A stretch of DNA of 7,078 nucleotides, taken from NCBI GenBank assembly GCA_003165115.1, contig PLSJ01000117.1:13540-20617 (forward strand). Reading direction: 5' to 3'. Below are positions 1 to 5,359 of the stretch, one piece after another. Under the pieces are notes generated by a model. That model was not told where the DNA came from. It searched no databases and saw only the letters and a program-made list of their open reading frames with translations. The position numbers and the translations under genes are program-made. The first letter of the stretch is position 1. Each line of letters starts with the position of its first letter. Source of the stretch: Syntrophaceae bacterium (GTDB lineage Bacteria; Desulfobacterota; Syntrophorhabdia; Syntrophorhabdales; WCHB1-27).

Positions 1-871
1 GCACGCGGACCTTCTCCTTGTAGCGGCGGGCGGCCTCATAATAGTGCGCACCTCCCTCCACGCGCGCCTCTTTCCCCGTCCTCGAAGGCGAGTAAGGGTG
101 CGAAGAGAGGGTGCCCCCGCTCATCTCGATGGCCGTGATGCCCCGGTTTTCGAGCATGGCGGAAACGGTGAGCATCTCGTCGACCGTAAAGCCCCCGTCC
201 ATAAAGTCTTCCGAGTTGATCTTGACCATGATGCCGAAAGCCTCGCCCACCTCTGTCCGCGCGGCACCGAAGACATCGAGGAGCAGCCGTGCCCTGTTCT
301 CCAGGGACCCCCCGTAGTCGTCCCGTCGTTTGTTGTACACGGGGGAGAGGAACTGGCTTATCAGGTACCCGTGGGCGGCATGCAACTGGACCCCGTCGAA
401 CCCCGCCTCCTTGGCCCTGGCCGCGGCAAGGGCGAAGTCTTTCGTCAGCCCGGCTGCGTCATCCCCCGTCATTTCACCGCAGCGCGGGCGTCCGTCTTTA
501 TCGATCGCCGACGGTCCGAGGGGTGTGCTTCCGGTCAATTGCGACGCAGCCGAGCATCCGGCATGAGAGATTTGCGCGACGATCTTTCCGCCTGCATCGT
601 GGACGGCTTTCGTCATCTCCCGCAAGGGGCCGACGTGGCCGTCACTATAGATGCCCAGTTGGAAAGAACCCGCCTGCCCTTCCCTGCTCACATAGGCGTG
701 GCTCGTGATAATCAGGCCGACGCCGCCGCGCGCCAGGTCGACAAGCACCTGCGTGAGCCTGTCCGTCGGATATCCATCGGACGAGGCCATCCCTTCCCAT
801 GTCGCGGAGCGGACAAACCTGTTCTCGAGCAGCATATTGCCAAGCTTCGTTGTCTCAAAGAGTTTTGCCAT
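1..871 (-). CDS. NADH:flavin oxidoreductase, old yellow enzyme family (partial, C-terminus off the left edge)
   Basis: An FMN-dependent ene-reductase-like TIM-barrel enzyme, expected in the cytoplasm, that would pass hydride from NAD(P)H to an activated alkene, enoyl-CoA or similar acceptor. The 290 visible codons start MAKLFETTKLGN and contain RSATWEGMA (residues 21-29), the flavin-contacting stretch QISHAG (100-105), and the family signature HAAHGYL (164-170) followed by QFLSP, N-x-R-x-D-x-YGGSLENR (to about 193). His164, His167 and Tyr169 fall at the positions of the substrate-binding His pair and catalytic Tyr of YqjM-type enzymes. The Cys found near residue 26 in YqjM is absent; Trp-Glu stands there. 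No stop occurs before base 1. A single-domain member is about 350-370 residues; a two-domain 2,4-dienoyl-CoA reductase type is about 650, and the cut prevents choosing. The start ATG (871-869) has a purine-rich GGGGGGAAGAG upstream. The gene is divergent from the exported-protein pair. The substrate is unknown. Confidence 0.93.
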   Translation of the reverse strand, partial: MAKLFETTKLGNMLLENRFVRSATWEGMASSDGYPTDRLTQVLVDLARGGVGLIITSHAYVSREGQAGSFQLGIYSDGHVGPLREMTKAVHDAGGKIVAQISHAGCSAASQLTGSTPLGPSAIDKDGRPRCGEMTGDDAAGLTKDFALAAARAKEAGFDGVQLHAAHGYLISQFLSPVYNKRRDDYGGSLENRARLLLDVFGAARTEVGEAFGIMVKINSEDFMDGGFTVDEMLTVSAMLENRGITAIEMSGGTLSSHPYSPSRTGKEARVEGGAHYYEAARRYKEKVRV

Positions 872-919
872 GTCTCTTCCCCCCTGTCGAGCCGAGGATA
901 TGCGCACATCGGACGTCAT

Positions 920-939
920 ATTTTAACACATTTCATGTG
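920..939 (-). promoter_or_regulatory. Candidate -10 box and small operator for the flavin oxidoreductase
   Basis: Reading leftward, TAAAAT (925-920) differs from the sigma70 -10 consensus at one base and lies about 50 bases upstream of the ATG at 871. Just upstream of it is a perfect 13-base inverted repeat, CACAT-TTC-ATGTG (927-939 on the plus strand), placed where a repressor would cover the -35/-10 spacer. No good -35 hexamer is visible 16-18 bases upstream. A promoter depending on an activator, or a chance AT-rich match, are both possible. Confidence 0.3.
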
Positions 940-997
940 GAGATCAGCATGTTTCCGGAGGCGGCAGGGGCGGTTTCGAGCCCCACCGGAAGGGCTA

Positions 998-1026
998 TTG
1001 ACAACCCCCGCTGCACATGGGCTAAA
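998..1026 (+). promoter_or_regulatory. Candidate sigma70 promoter for the Gly/Tyr/Pro-rich exported protein
   Basis: A perfect TTGACA (998-1003) is followed after 17 bases by GCTAAA (1021-1026), which matches the -10 consensus at only three positions. An AT-rich TATATATT stretch follows at 1032-1039 but is too far away to pair with this -35 box. The ribosome binding site AAGGAG (1058-1063) and ATG (1069) come shortly after. The -35 box is convincing; the -10 is not. Confidence 0.35.
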
Positions 1027-1068
1027 TGAAGTATATATTCATAGAGACGCGATACAGAAGGAGTTGCG

Positions 1069-1563
1069 ATGAAAAAGGGAATGCTGCTTTTCGCTGTCGT
1101 CCTGGCCGGGCTTCTCGTGGTCCTGCCGGCAGCCGGCAATGCCGGTCACGGTGGAGGTGGTCATGGTGGGGGAGGAGGCCGCGGTGGTGGTGGTTACCAT
1201 GGCGGCGGGTACCATGGCGGGTACTGGCGCGGTGGAGGTTGGTACGGAGGGGTCTGGTTCGGACCGGGGTATTACTATCCACCCTACTACTACCCCCCGG
1301 TTGTCCCTCCTGTCTATGCCGCCCCGCCGCCTGCGTATGGGGTCCCTGACCCCGGATATGCGTATCCGGACCAGTCATATGCATATCCCGACCCTGCGGC
1401 GCCGGGCCAATACGGAAATCCTTATACCGATCCCTCGATGGCGCCCCCGAACGGGAGCGGCAACCCGGCCGCAAACCAGGGGCAGGTCGTGACCGTGCCG
1501 GGCCAATGGGTCAGCGGCAGGTGGTTGCCGGAGCACCAGGTGCAAGTGGCACCGAGTCACTGA
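1069..1563 (+). CDS. Exported Gly/Tyr/Pro-rich protein with C-terminal WxxGxW motif
   Basis: A 164-residue protein of unknown function. Residues 1-25 form a clear Sec signal peptide (MKKG, hydrophobic core LLFAVVLAGLLVVL, likely cleavage after AGNA). The mature part has three zones: Gly/His-rich 26-57 with repeated YHGG units, Tyr/Pro-rich from about 60 to 115 with YPPYYYPP and a duplicated YAYPD, and a C-terminal segment QWVSGRW (146-152). The last matches the W-x-x-G-x-W motif of small envelope proteins grouped in the WXXGXW repeat family; only one copy is seen. Composition and export suggest a disordered envelope, matrix or surface protein, which is inference. AAGGAG six bases before ATG 1069 fixes the start. 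A strong intrinsic terminator begins 46 bases after the stop, so this gene is probably expressed mainly on its own. The next gene starts nine bases downstream. Confidence 0.85.
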   Translation: MKKGMLLFAVVLAGLLVVLPAAGNAGHGGGGHGGGGGRGGGGYHGGGYHGGYWRGGGWYGGVWFGPGYYYPPYYYPPVVPPVYAAPPPAYGVPDPGYAYPDQSYAYPDPAAPGQYGNPYTDPSMAPPNGSGNPAANQGQVVTVPGQWVSGRWLPEHQVQVAPSH

Positions 1564-1572
1564 CGACGGGTT

Positions 1573-2334
1573 GTGAGACGAGCGATACGGGTATTCCATA
1601 AAGTTGCCAACGATCCCGCCGGCCTTCGCAGGCTCACGGGATCGTTTTTCCTTCCGCTCTTCATCCTCGCGTCAATTTGTCTGCACGGCGGCATCGCCCC
1701 TGCCGCGGGAAATGTCATCAAAGTCACGGACGGGGGCCGCGTCAGTGCGGACATAGTCGATTCCCCCCTCACGCAGGTTTTGGCGGACCTTTCGCAAAGT
1801 GTACCGATAGAGATAAAGGGGATTCCCGACAGAAACGACAGGGTCACTCTTCATTTTTCGCGCCTGACCGTTCAGGAGGCCCTGCGAAAGATCATGGCGG
1901 GGTACAACTACGTGGTGATCAAGCCTCAACCGGCGGGGGGAAGACTCTCGATGACGATACTCGGCAAGGCCGGCAAGAGCGTGAGAGAGGCCGCGTCGCC
2001 CCCTGAAGCTCCATCGCCCCCTGATGAGGCAGGGCCGCCTCCCGCGGCGAACACGCAGGCCAGGCCCGCTCCGGCGACGGCCACACTGACCGCGCCGTCT
2101 CCGGCGTCCCCCGCGTCCCCCGCGCAACCGCCCGCGGGCCGGTCCGTCCTGCCCTCAGGCCCGGTCGATGGGCAGCCGCCTGTAGCGGCGGCGAATCCCG
2201 CGCCAACCGCCGAGGCGGCCGCAACGTCACCCGAAATCGCAACGACGGCGACACCGCCCGGTGTCCTGCCCGCCCCCTCCGATCAGCCGGAGTTTAACCC
2301 CGCGGCCTGGGGAGGCAAGGGCCGCCACAAATAA
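1573..2334 (+). CDS. Exported protein with a secretin/TonB short N-terminal (STN)-like domain and Pro/Ala-rich tail
   Basis: A 253-residue protein starting with GTG. Residues 1-21 are basic, 25-37 hydrophobic (FFLPLFILASICL) and APAAG (42-46) looks like a signal peptidase site, so it is probably exported or anchored by an uncleaved signal. Residues 56-130 resemble the beta-alpha-beta STN fold: SPLTQVLADLSQ, then RVTLHFSRLTVQEALRKIM, then YNYVVI, the pattern seen before secretin and TonB-receptor barrels. No secretin or barrel follows. Residues 141-238 are low-complexity Pro/Ala/Ser, ending EFNPAAWGGKGRHK. It may be a periplasmic pilot or scaffold for an envelope machine, but no partner is nearby. 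The GTG lies nine bases after the previous stop with only a poor Shine-Dalgarno sequence (ACGGG), suggesting reinitiation. No ATG, GTG or TTG codon lies between it and the domain, and the signal peptide needs it. An intrinsic terminator overlaps codons 13-26. The domain call is moderate; the gene is well supported. Confidence 0.75.
   Translation: MRRAIRVFHKVANDPAGLRRLTGSFFLPLFILASICLHGGIAPAAGNVIKVTDGGRVSADIVDSPLTQVLADLSQSVPIEIKGIPDRNDRVTLHFSRLTVQEALRKIMAGYNYVVIKPQPAGGRLSMTILGKAGKSVREAASPPEAPSPPDEAGPPPAANTQARPAPATATLTAPSPASPASPAQPPAGRSVLPSGPVDGQPPVAAANPAPTAEAAATSPEIATTATPPGVLPAPSDQPEFNPAAWGGKGRHK
1609..1649 (+). terminator. Intrinsic terminator located inside the start of the STN-like gene
   Basis: AACGATCCCG (1609-1618) pairs perfectly over ten bases with CGGGATCGTT (1637-1646). 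Inside, a 3x3 internal loop leads to a second stem GCCT-TCGC-AGGC (1622-1633). The 3' arm runs straight into TTTTT (1645-1649). This has every feature of a rho-independent terminator for the gene ending at 1563. It also encodes residues 13-26 of the next reading frame, so readthrough or ribosome occupancy would be needed to express that gene. Confidence 0.8.
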
Positions 2335-2343
2335 GAGTTTTTG

Positions 2344-2363
2344 GCCGGACGAGCGTCCCCGGC
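2344..2363. other. Hairpin between convergent genes
   Basis: GCCGGAC (2344-2350) can pair with GTCC and GGC (2355-2358, 2361-2363) around a GAGC loop, leaving a two-C bulge. It sits between the stop of the STN-like gene (2334) and the stop of the convergent activator gene (2381). No T-run follows on either strand, so if it ends transcription it does so weakly or with Rho. It may only protect mRNA 3' ends. Confidence 0.3.
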
Positions 2364-2380
2364 TGATTATGGTGCAGGCT

Positions 2381-3160
2381 TTAACGCACCCTTTCGAGCG
2401 CTATCAGCGCCGCCCCCAGCGCGCCCACGACCTGGGGCTCGGCGGGCACCTTCAGTCCTACCCCCATCGATTCCCTGAGGGCAGCCACAACCCCCGTATT
2501 TTTCGCGACGCCTCCCGCCATGACGACCTCCTCTTCCAGGCTGCCGAGCCTGTTGACCAGACCCATGGTCCTGTCGGCTATCGCCATGTTGATACCGTGG
2601 AGAATATCCGGGAGCTTCTCTCCTTCGCTCACGAGCGAGATCACCTCGGACTCGGCAAAGACCGTGCATATGCTGCTGATCGTCAGATGCTTCCCATGCC
2701 CGAGAGATAGCTCGCCCATGCGCTCCAGGTCGATTTTCAGGGCAGACGCCATCACCTCGAGGAACCTCCCCGTCCCGGCGGCGCACTTGTCGTTCATCTC
2801 GAACTCGACGACGCGCCCCCTGGCGTCGATCTTTATTGCTTTTGTATCCTGTCCCCCGATGTCGATAATGGTCCTTGCGCCGGGAAAAAGGTAGTTGACC
2901 CCTTTGGCGAGACAGGTGATCTCCGTGACCGTATCGAGCGCAAAAGCCGCCCTGCGCCTCCCGCACCCCGTCGCCACGACGCATGCCGCGTCGCTCCGGT
3001 CCTTTCCCGCATCCACGAGCACCTTATCGAAGGCGAGCTGCGACGCATGACCGGAGTCGGCCCCCGTGTGAAGTATGCTGTATGCGACGAGGCCCTTCTC
3101 TTCGTCGAAGAGAAGGGCCTCGGTCGTAATCGAACCGATATCCAAGCCTGCCACTAACAT
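2381..3160 (-). CDS. 2-hydroxyacyl-CoA dehydratase / benzoyl-CoA reductase activator ATPase (BadF/BadG/BcrA/BcrD-HgdC family)
   Basis: A 259-residue ASKHA-fold ATPase of the archerase type. Known members are homodimers bridged by one [4Fe-4S] cluster; ATP hydrolysis drives a low-potential electron into a dehydratase or aryl-CoA reductase. Visible motifs: phosphate-binding GLDIGSITT (5-13), DIGGQDTKAI (100-109), NDKCAAGTGRFLE (123-135) carrying Cys126, SSICTVFAESEV (162-173) carrying Cys165, and the adenosine-site AGGVAKN (215-221). Cys126 and Cys165 match the two cluster ligands of HgdC. The length is typical of single-subunit activators. The usual TGYGR reads TGCGR (64-68), and the usual ITCHAKG reads ITCLAKG (81-87). 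It is the third gene of the operon, 16 bases after the biotin carrier, with no obvious Shine-Dalgarno sequence before ATG 3160, so it may be translationally coupled. No dehydratase subunits (HgdA/HgdB type) are in the window, so it is an orphan here. Its target, a 2-hydroxyacyl-CoA dehydratase or an aryl-CoA reductase, cannot be told. Confidence 0.93.
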   Translation of the reverse strand: MLVAGLDIGSITTEALLFDEEKGLVAYSILHTGADSGHASQLAFDKVLVDAGKDRSDAACVVATGCGRRRAAFALDTVTEITCLAKGVNYLFPGARTIIDIGGQDTKAIKIDARGRVVEFEMNDKCAAGTGRFLEVMASALKIDLERMGELSLGHGKHLTISSICTVFAESEVISLVSEGEKLPDILHGINMAIADRTMGLVNRLGSLEEEVVMAGGVAKNTGVVAALRESMGVGLKVPAEPQVVGALGAALIALERVR

Positions 3161-3176
3161 GGCTAATGCGGCGGGA

Positions 3177-3392
3177 TCATTCTATCGTAGCCAGTACCGT
3201 GTCGGCGTCGACCTCCTGTCCTGCCGAAACAAATATCTCTTTTATGACACCGGCCGAGGGAGCAACGATGGGCATTTCCATCTTCATTGCCTCCAGGGTC
3301 GCTATCTGGTCGTCCTCGTTGACTTTGTCGCCAACCTTGACCGTCACGCTTACGATCTTCCCAACCATCGGAACAGTCACTTCGGTAGCCAT
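3177..3392 (-). CDS. Stand-alone biotin carrier (biotin/lipoyl attachment domain) protein
   Basis: A 71-residue protein consisting only of a biotinyl domain. Residues 4-28 form the first beta half (VTVPMVGKIVSVTVKVGDKV), the hairpin carries LEAMKMEM (33-40) with biotinylated Lys37, and VAPSAGVIKEIFVSAGQEVD (43-62) is the mirror half. EAMKM marks biotin rather than lipoate. It would carry CO2 for a biotin-dependent acyl-CoA carboxylase or a decarboxylase such as glutaconyl- or methylmalonyl-CoA decarboxylase. Such enzymes usually have longer carriers with a Pro/Ala linker; here linker and N-terminal part are missing, as in small free-standing carriers. No biotin carboxylase or carboxyltransferase gene is in the window. 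AAGGAGG (3404-3398) five bases before the ATG is an excellent ribosome binding site. It is the middle operon gene, 10 bases after the acyl-CoA dehydrogenase stop. Confidence 0.95.
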   Translation of the reverse strand: MATEVTVPMVGKIVSVTVKVGDKVNEDDQIATLEAMKMEMPIVAPSAGVIKEIFVSAGQEVDADTVLATIE

Positions 3393-3402
3393 CTTTTCCT
3401 CC

Positions 3403-4560
3403 TTAGCTTTTTCTGTATCCCAAAGCGAATTGGGCTATGATCATCTTCTGGATGTTTGACGTTCCTTCGACGATCTGATAGGACTTGGCGTCTCTCAGGA
3501 ATCTTTCCACCGGATACTCGGAGGAGAACCCGTAGGAGCCGAATATCTTGACTGCTTCGGAGGCGCAGAAGTTCGCGGATTCCGCCGCGTAATACTTGGC
3601 CATCGACGTCTCAAGCGTATTGTTCAATCCCTGGTCCTTCTGCCATGCGCACCTTAACACGAGAAGCTTTGACGCCTCATGCTCCACGGACATCCTGCCG
3701 ATCTGTTCCTGGATCATCTGGAACTGGCCTAGGGGCTGGCCGAACTGCTCCCTCTCGTTCGCGTATTTGCAGGCTTCCTCGATGCAGCTCTGGGCCACGC
3801 CGACCGCGCGTGCGGCCGAGCTCAGCCGGGTGAAGTTAAGCATGGTCATGCATATCTGGAACCCCTGGCCAGGCTTACCCACGAGTGCGCTCTTCGGGAT
3901 CTTCGCTTCTTCAAAGAATATCTCGCCCGTCGGGGAGCAGTGCAGACCGAGCTTCGTCGTGATCGGCCTCTGGGTGATGCCCGGCGTGGAAAAATCGACG
4001 ACAAAGGCGGACATGCCCTTGTGCTTCGCGGCCTTGTCGGTCATCGCGTAGACAATGCCGGTGCCGACGAAAGGCACGCCAGATATCCAGGTTTTCGTGC
4101 CGTTCAGGACGTATCCGTCGCCGGTCTCGGTCGCCGTCGTCCGCATGCTCGCGACATCGGAACCGGAATTCGGCTCCGTGATGGCGAAGCAGCCACCGCT
4201 CGTACCGGCGATCAGGCCCGGCAGATACTTCTCTTTCTGCTCTTCGTTGCCAAACTTCAGGAGCACGTTCTGCGGGCCGTTCATCTGCACGTTGAACGGG
4301 AGGCCCCAGGACGGGCTGACCCTCGCGAACTCCGTCGCCATCAGGGTCGCCGCCAGGTTGCGTTCTTCCAGGCCGAGTCCGCCGTACTGCTCGGGGGCTA
4401 TACAGCCGAACATCCCCTGGTCGCCCATCTTCTTCACGAGCTCGGGGCGGTACTTGTGTTCCTTCTCATCCTCTTCCATGGTGGGCTTAACATTCTTGAC
4501 CGCGAAATCGTAGGCCATCTTACGCATCGATTCCAATTCTTCAGACCATTTGAAATCCAT
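3403..4560 (-). CDS. Acyl-CoA dehydrogenase
   Basis: A full-length (385-residue) FAD-dependent enzyme that introduces a 2,3-double bond into an acyl-CoA and passes electrons to electron-transfer flavoprotein. Motifs in order: an alpha-helical N-domain with PEQYGGLGL (56-64), the FAD-binding signature CFAITEPNSGSD (124-135), TKTWIS (155-160) of the beta-domain, REQFGQPLGQFQ (270-281), and the C-terminal YQIVEGTSNIQKMI (361-374). Glu365 in the last is the expected catalytic base, as in medium-chain enzymes. In glutaryl-CoA dehydrogenases an Arg (human Arg94) binds the substrate carboxylate; by eye the aligned position, in RVSPSWGLPFNVQ (80-92), is Gly86, which argues against a glutaryl-CoA substrate. 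A short-chain, branched or alicyclic acyl-CoA fits equally well. It is the first operon gene, with AAGGAGAGG seven bases before the ATG and a good promoter upstream. The family is certain; the substrate is not. Confidence 0.96.
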   Translation of the reverse strand: MDFKWSEELESMRKMAYDFAVKNVKPTMEEDEKEHKYRPELVKKMGDQGMFGCIAPEQYGGLGLEERNLAATLMATEFARVSPSWGLPFNVQMNGPQNVLLKFGNEEQKEKYLPGLIAGTSGGCFAITEPNSGSDVASMRTTATETGDGYVLNGTKTWISGVPFVGTGIVYAMTDKAAKHKGMSAFVVDFSTPGITQRPITTKLGLHCSPTGEIFFEEAKIPKSALVGKPGQGFQICMTMLNFTRLSSAARAVGVAQSCIEEACKYANEREQFGQPLGQFQMIQEQIGRMSVEHEASKLLVLRCAWQKDQGLNNTLETSMAKYYAAESANFCASEAVKIFGSYGFSSEYPVERFLRDAKSYQIVEGTSNIQKMIIAQFALGYRKS

Positions 4561-4594
4561 AGGTTATCCTCTCCTTAGAGTCGAATGTGAAACA

Positions 4595-4641
4595 ATTAGC
4601 AAAGTATCCGCTATATTAGCAAACGACATTTTCGATGTCAA
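4595..4641 (-). promoter_or_regulatory. Sigma70-type promoter of the acyl-CoA dehydrogenase operon, with flanking repeats
   Basis: Reading leftward, TTGACA (4641-4636) and TAATAT (4618-4613) are separated by exactly 17 bases, predicting a transcript start near 4606 and a leader of about 45 bases. The -10 box overlaps one copy of a 9-base direct repeat, ATTAGCAAA on the plus strand (4615-4623 and 4595-4603), spaced 20 bases apart. An inverted repeat GACAT-TTTCG-ATGTC (4625-4639) fills the spacer and touches the -35. Both are plausible repressor sites, for example for an acyl-CoA-responsive TetR- or GntR-type regulator; this is inference. Confidence 0.75.
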
Positions 4642-4711
4642 GCTAATTCTGGCGAAAAACGGGAGATTGGAACGGCCCGCGAGGCCCGCTCAGGGAAGAG
4701 GAACAACGCGC

Positions 4712-5209
4712 CTAATCCGACGCCAGGAATTTCTCGAGCGCCCTTTCCTGAGAGCTGAATGCAAGCCGGGGCAGACGCGCTACCGGGAAGTAACCCACGT
4801 CGCAGGCGTCGTCGCCCGCCGCCTCCGCACCCCCGACCTTTTCGGCCCGGAAGGTCACCACGACCACCTCCCCGTACGTCCCCGTCTGGTCGGAGCATAC
4901 GTCGAGGAGTCCGACAATCAGGCCGTCGACGCCCGATTCCTCTTTCAGCTCCCTCAATGCGGCCTCTTCGATGCTTTCGCCGCACTCCGCAAAACCTATG
5001 GGGAAGCACCACATGCCCTTCGCGGGCTCCTGGGCCCTCCTGACGAGGAGGAGCTCACCTTTCTCGTTCGAGAGGATGACGGAAGCCACGGGAAGAGGAT
5101 TTTCGTAATAGACCTGTCCGCACGTCCCGCAGACCTGCCGCTCCTTCCCGTCGATGACGCCTTTGCCCAGCCTGTTGCCGCAGTAGCTACAAAATACCTT
5201 CTCTTTCAT
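4712..5209 (-). CDS. Zinc-ribbon NUDIX hydrolase
   Basis: A 165-residue cytoplasmic hydrolase for a nucleoside diphosphate linked to another group (ADP-ribose, NADH or similar). An N-terminal zinc ribbon has Cys7/Cys10 (CSYCGN) and Cys27/Cys30 (CGTCG). The NUDIX box G-x5-E-x7-RELKEESGV spans residues 72-94 with no deviation: Gly72, Glu78, Arg86, Glu87, Glu90 and Glu91 are all present, so metal binding and catalysis should be intact. The layout recalls the C-terminal half of NudC, but the NADH-pyrophosphatase SQPWPFPxS motif is missing, so ADP-ribose or another dinucleotide is as likely as NADH. The start is uncertain: ATG 5209 gives MKEKVFCSYCG, while in-frame GTG 5215 adds two residues; neither has a strong Shine-Dalgarno sequence. 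It is transcribed alone toward the acyl-CoA dehydrogenase operon, whose promoter lies in the gap, and is divergent from the lipoprotein gene. Confidence 0.93.
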   Translation of the reverse strand: MKEKVFCSYCGNRLGKGVIDGKERQVCGTCGQVYYENPLPVASVILSNEKGELLLVRRAQEPAKGMWCFPIGFAECGESIEEAALRELKEESGVDGLIVGLLDVCSDQTGTYGEVVVVTFRAEKVGGAEAAGDDACDVGYFPVARLPRLAFSSQERALEKFLASD

Positions 5210-5275
5210 GATCACACCACTGTTACACGGAAAGTCATTTCCCTTCGCCGCCCCCCCCGGAACCCGGCCTCATGT

Positions 5276-5281
5276 AGTATA
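5276..5281 (-). promoter_or_regulatory. Candidate -10 box for the NUDIX gene
   Basis: TATACT (5281-5276, reading leftward) matches the -10 consensus at five of six positions and lies about 65 bases upstream of the NUDIX start. The -35 region 17 bases upstream (TTTCGC) is poor. The leader between contains a run of eight G on the transcript strand (5251-5258), which could vary in length by slippage. Confidence 0.35.
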
Positions 5282-5327
5282 GCCTACCGCAATTGCCGGC
5301 GAAAGGGTTTTCTTGCCGGTCCAGTGA

Positions 5328-5356
5328 TTGCCTCGTCCCGGCGCTTGTGGTATAAA
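5328..5356 (+). promoter_or_regulatory. Candidate sigma70 promoter abutting the lipoprotein start codon
   Basis: TTGCCT (5328-5333; four of six consensus bases) and TATAAA (5351-5356; five of six) are separated by exactly 17 bases. The predicted transcript start, about seven bases after the -10 box, falls at 5362-5364, on the tandem ATG codons of the lipoprotein gene at 5360 and 5363. If used, the mRNA would be leaderless, in keeping with the lack of any Shine-Dalgarno sequence before these ATGs. Confidence 0.5.
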
Positions 5357-5359
5357 TGA

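Noticed and set aside
44..1072. Long plus-strand open frame of 342 codons across the left end
   Set aside because: It is antisense to the flavin oxidoreductase, whose minus-strand frame carries clear family motifs. The plus-strand translation is Arg/Pro-rich with no recognisable domain and crosses the divergent promoter region.
1160..1260. GGT/GGC-rich stretch as a possible DNA repeat array
   Set aside because: It is explained by the Gly-rich coding region with a clear signal peptide and ribosome binding site; units are irregular.
3940..4578. Plus-strand open frame of 212 codons inside the acyl-CoA dehydrogenase
   Set aside because: Antisense to a full-length, motif-complete acyl-CoA dehydrogenase; composition is typical of a shadow frame.
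4640..4711. Possible terminator after the NUDIX gene (two CGGGCC repeats, then CTCCCGTTTTT reading leftward)
   Set aside because: The T-run is present, but only a four-pair stem can be formed next to it and the GC repeats are mainly direct, so a convincing terminator hairpin could not be drawn.
5296..5319. Hairpin CCGGC / GCCGG in the NUDIX-lipoprotein gap
   Set aside because: Only five pairs plus a bulged extension, upstream of the lipoprotein promoter on one strand and of the NUDIX -10 box on the other; no T-run and no clear role.
4550..5359. Plus-strand open frame of 269 codons through the NUDIX gene
   Set aside because: It runs through the operon promoter and is antisense to a NUDIX gene with an intact zinc ribbon and NUDIX box; no ribosome binding site or domain.
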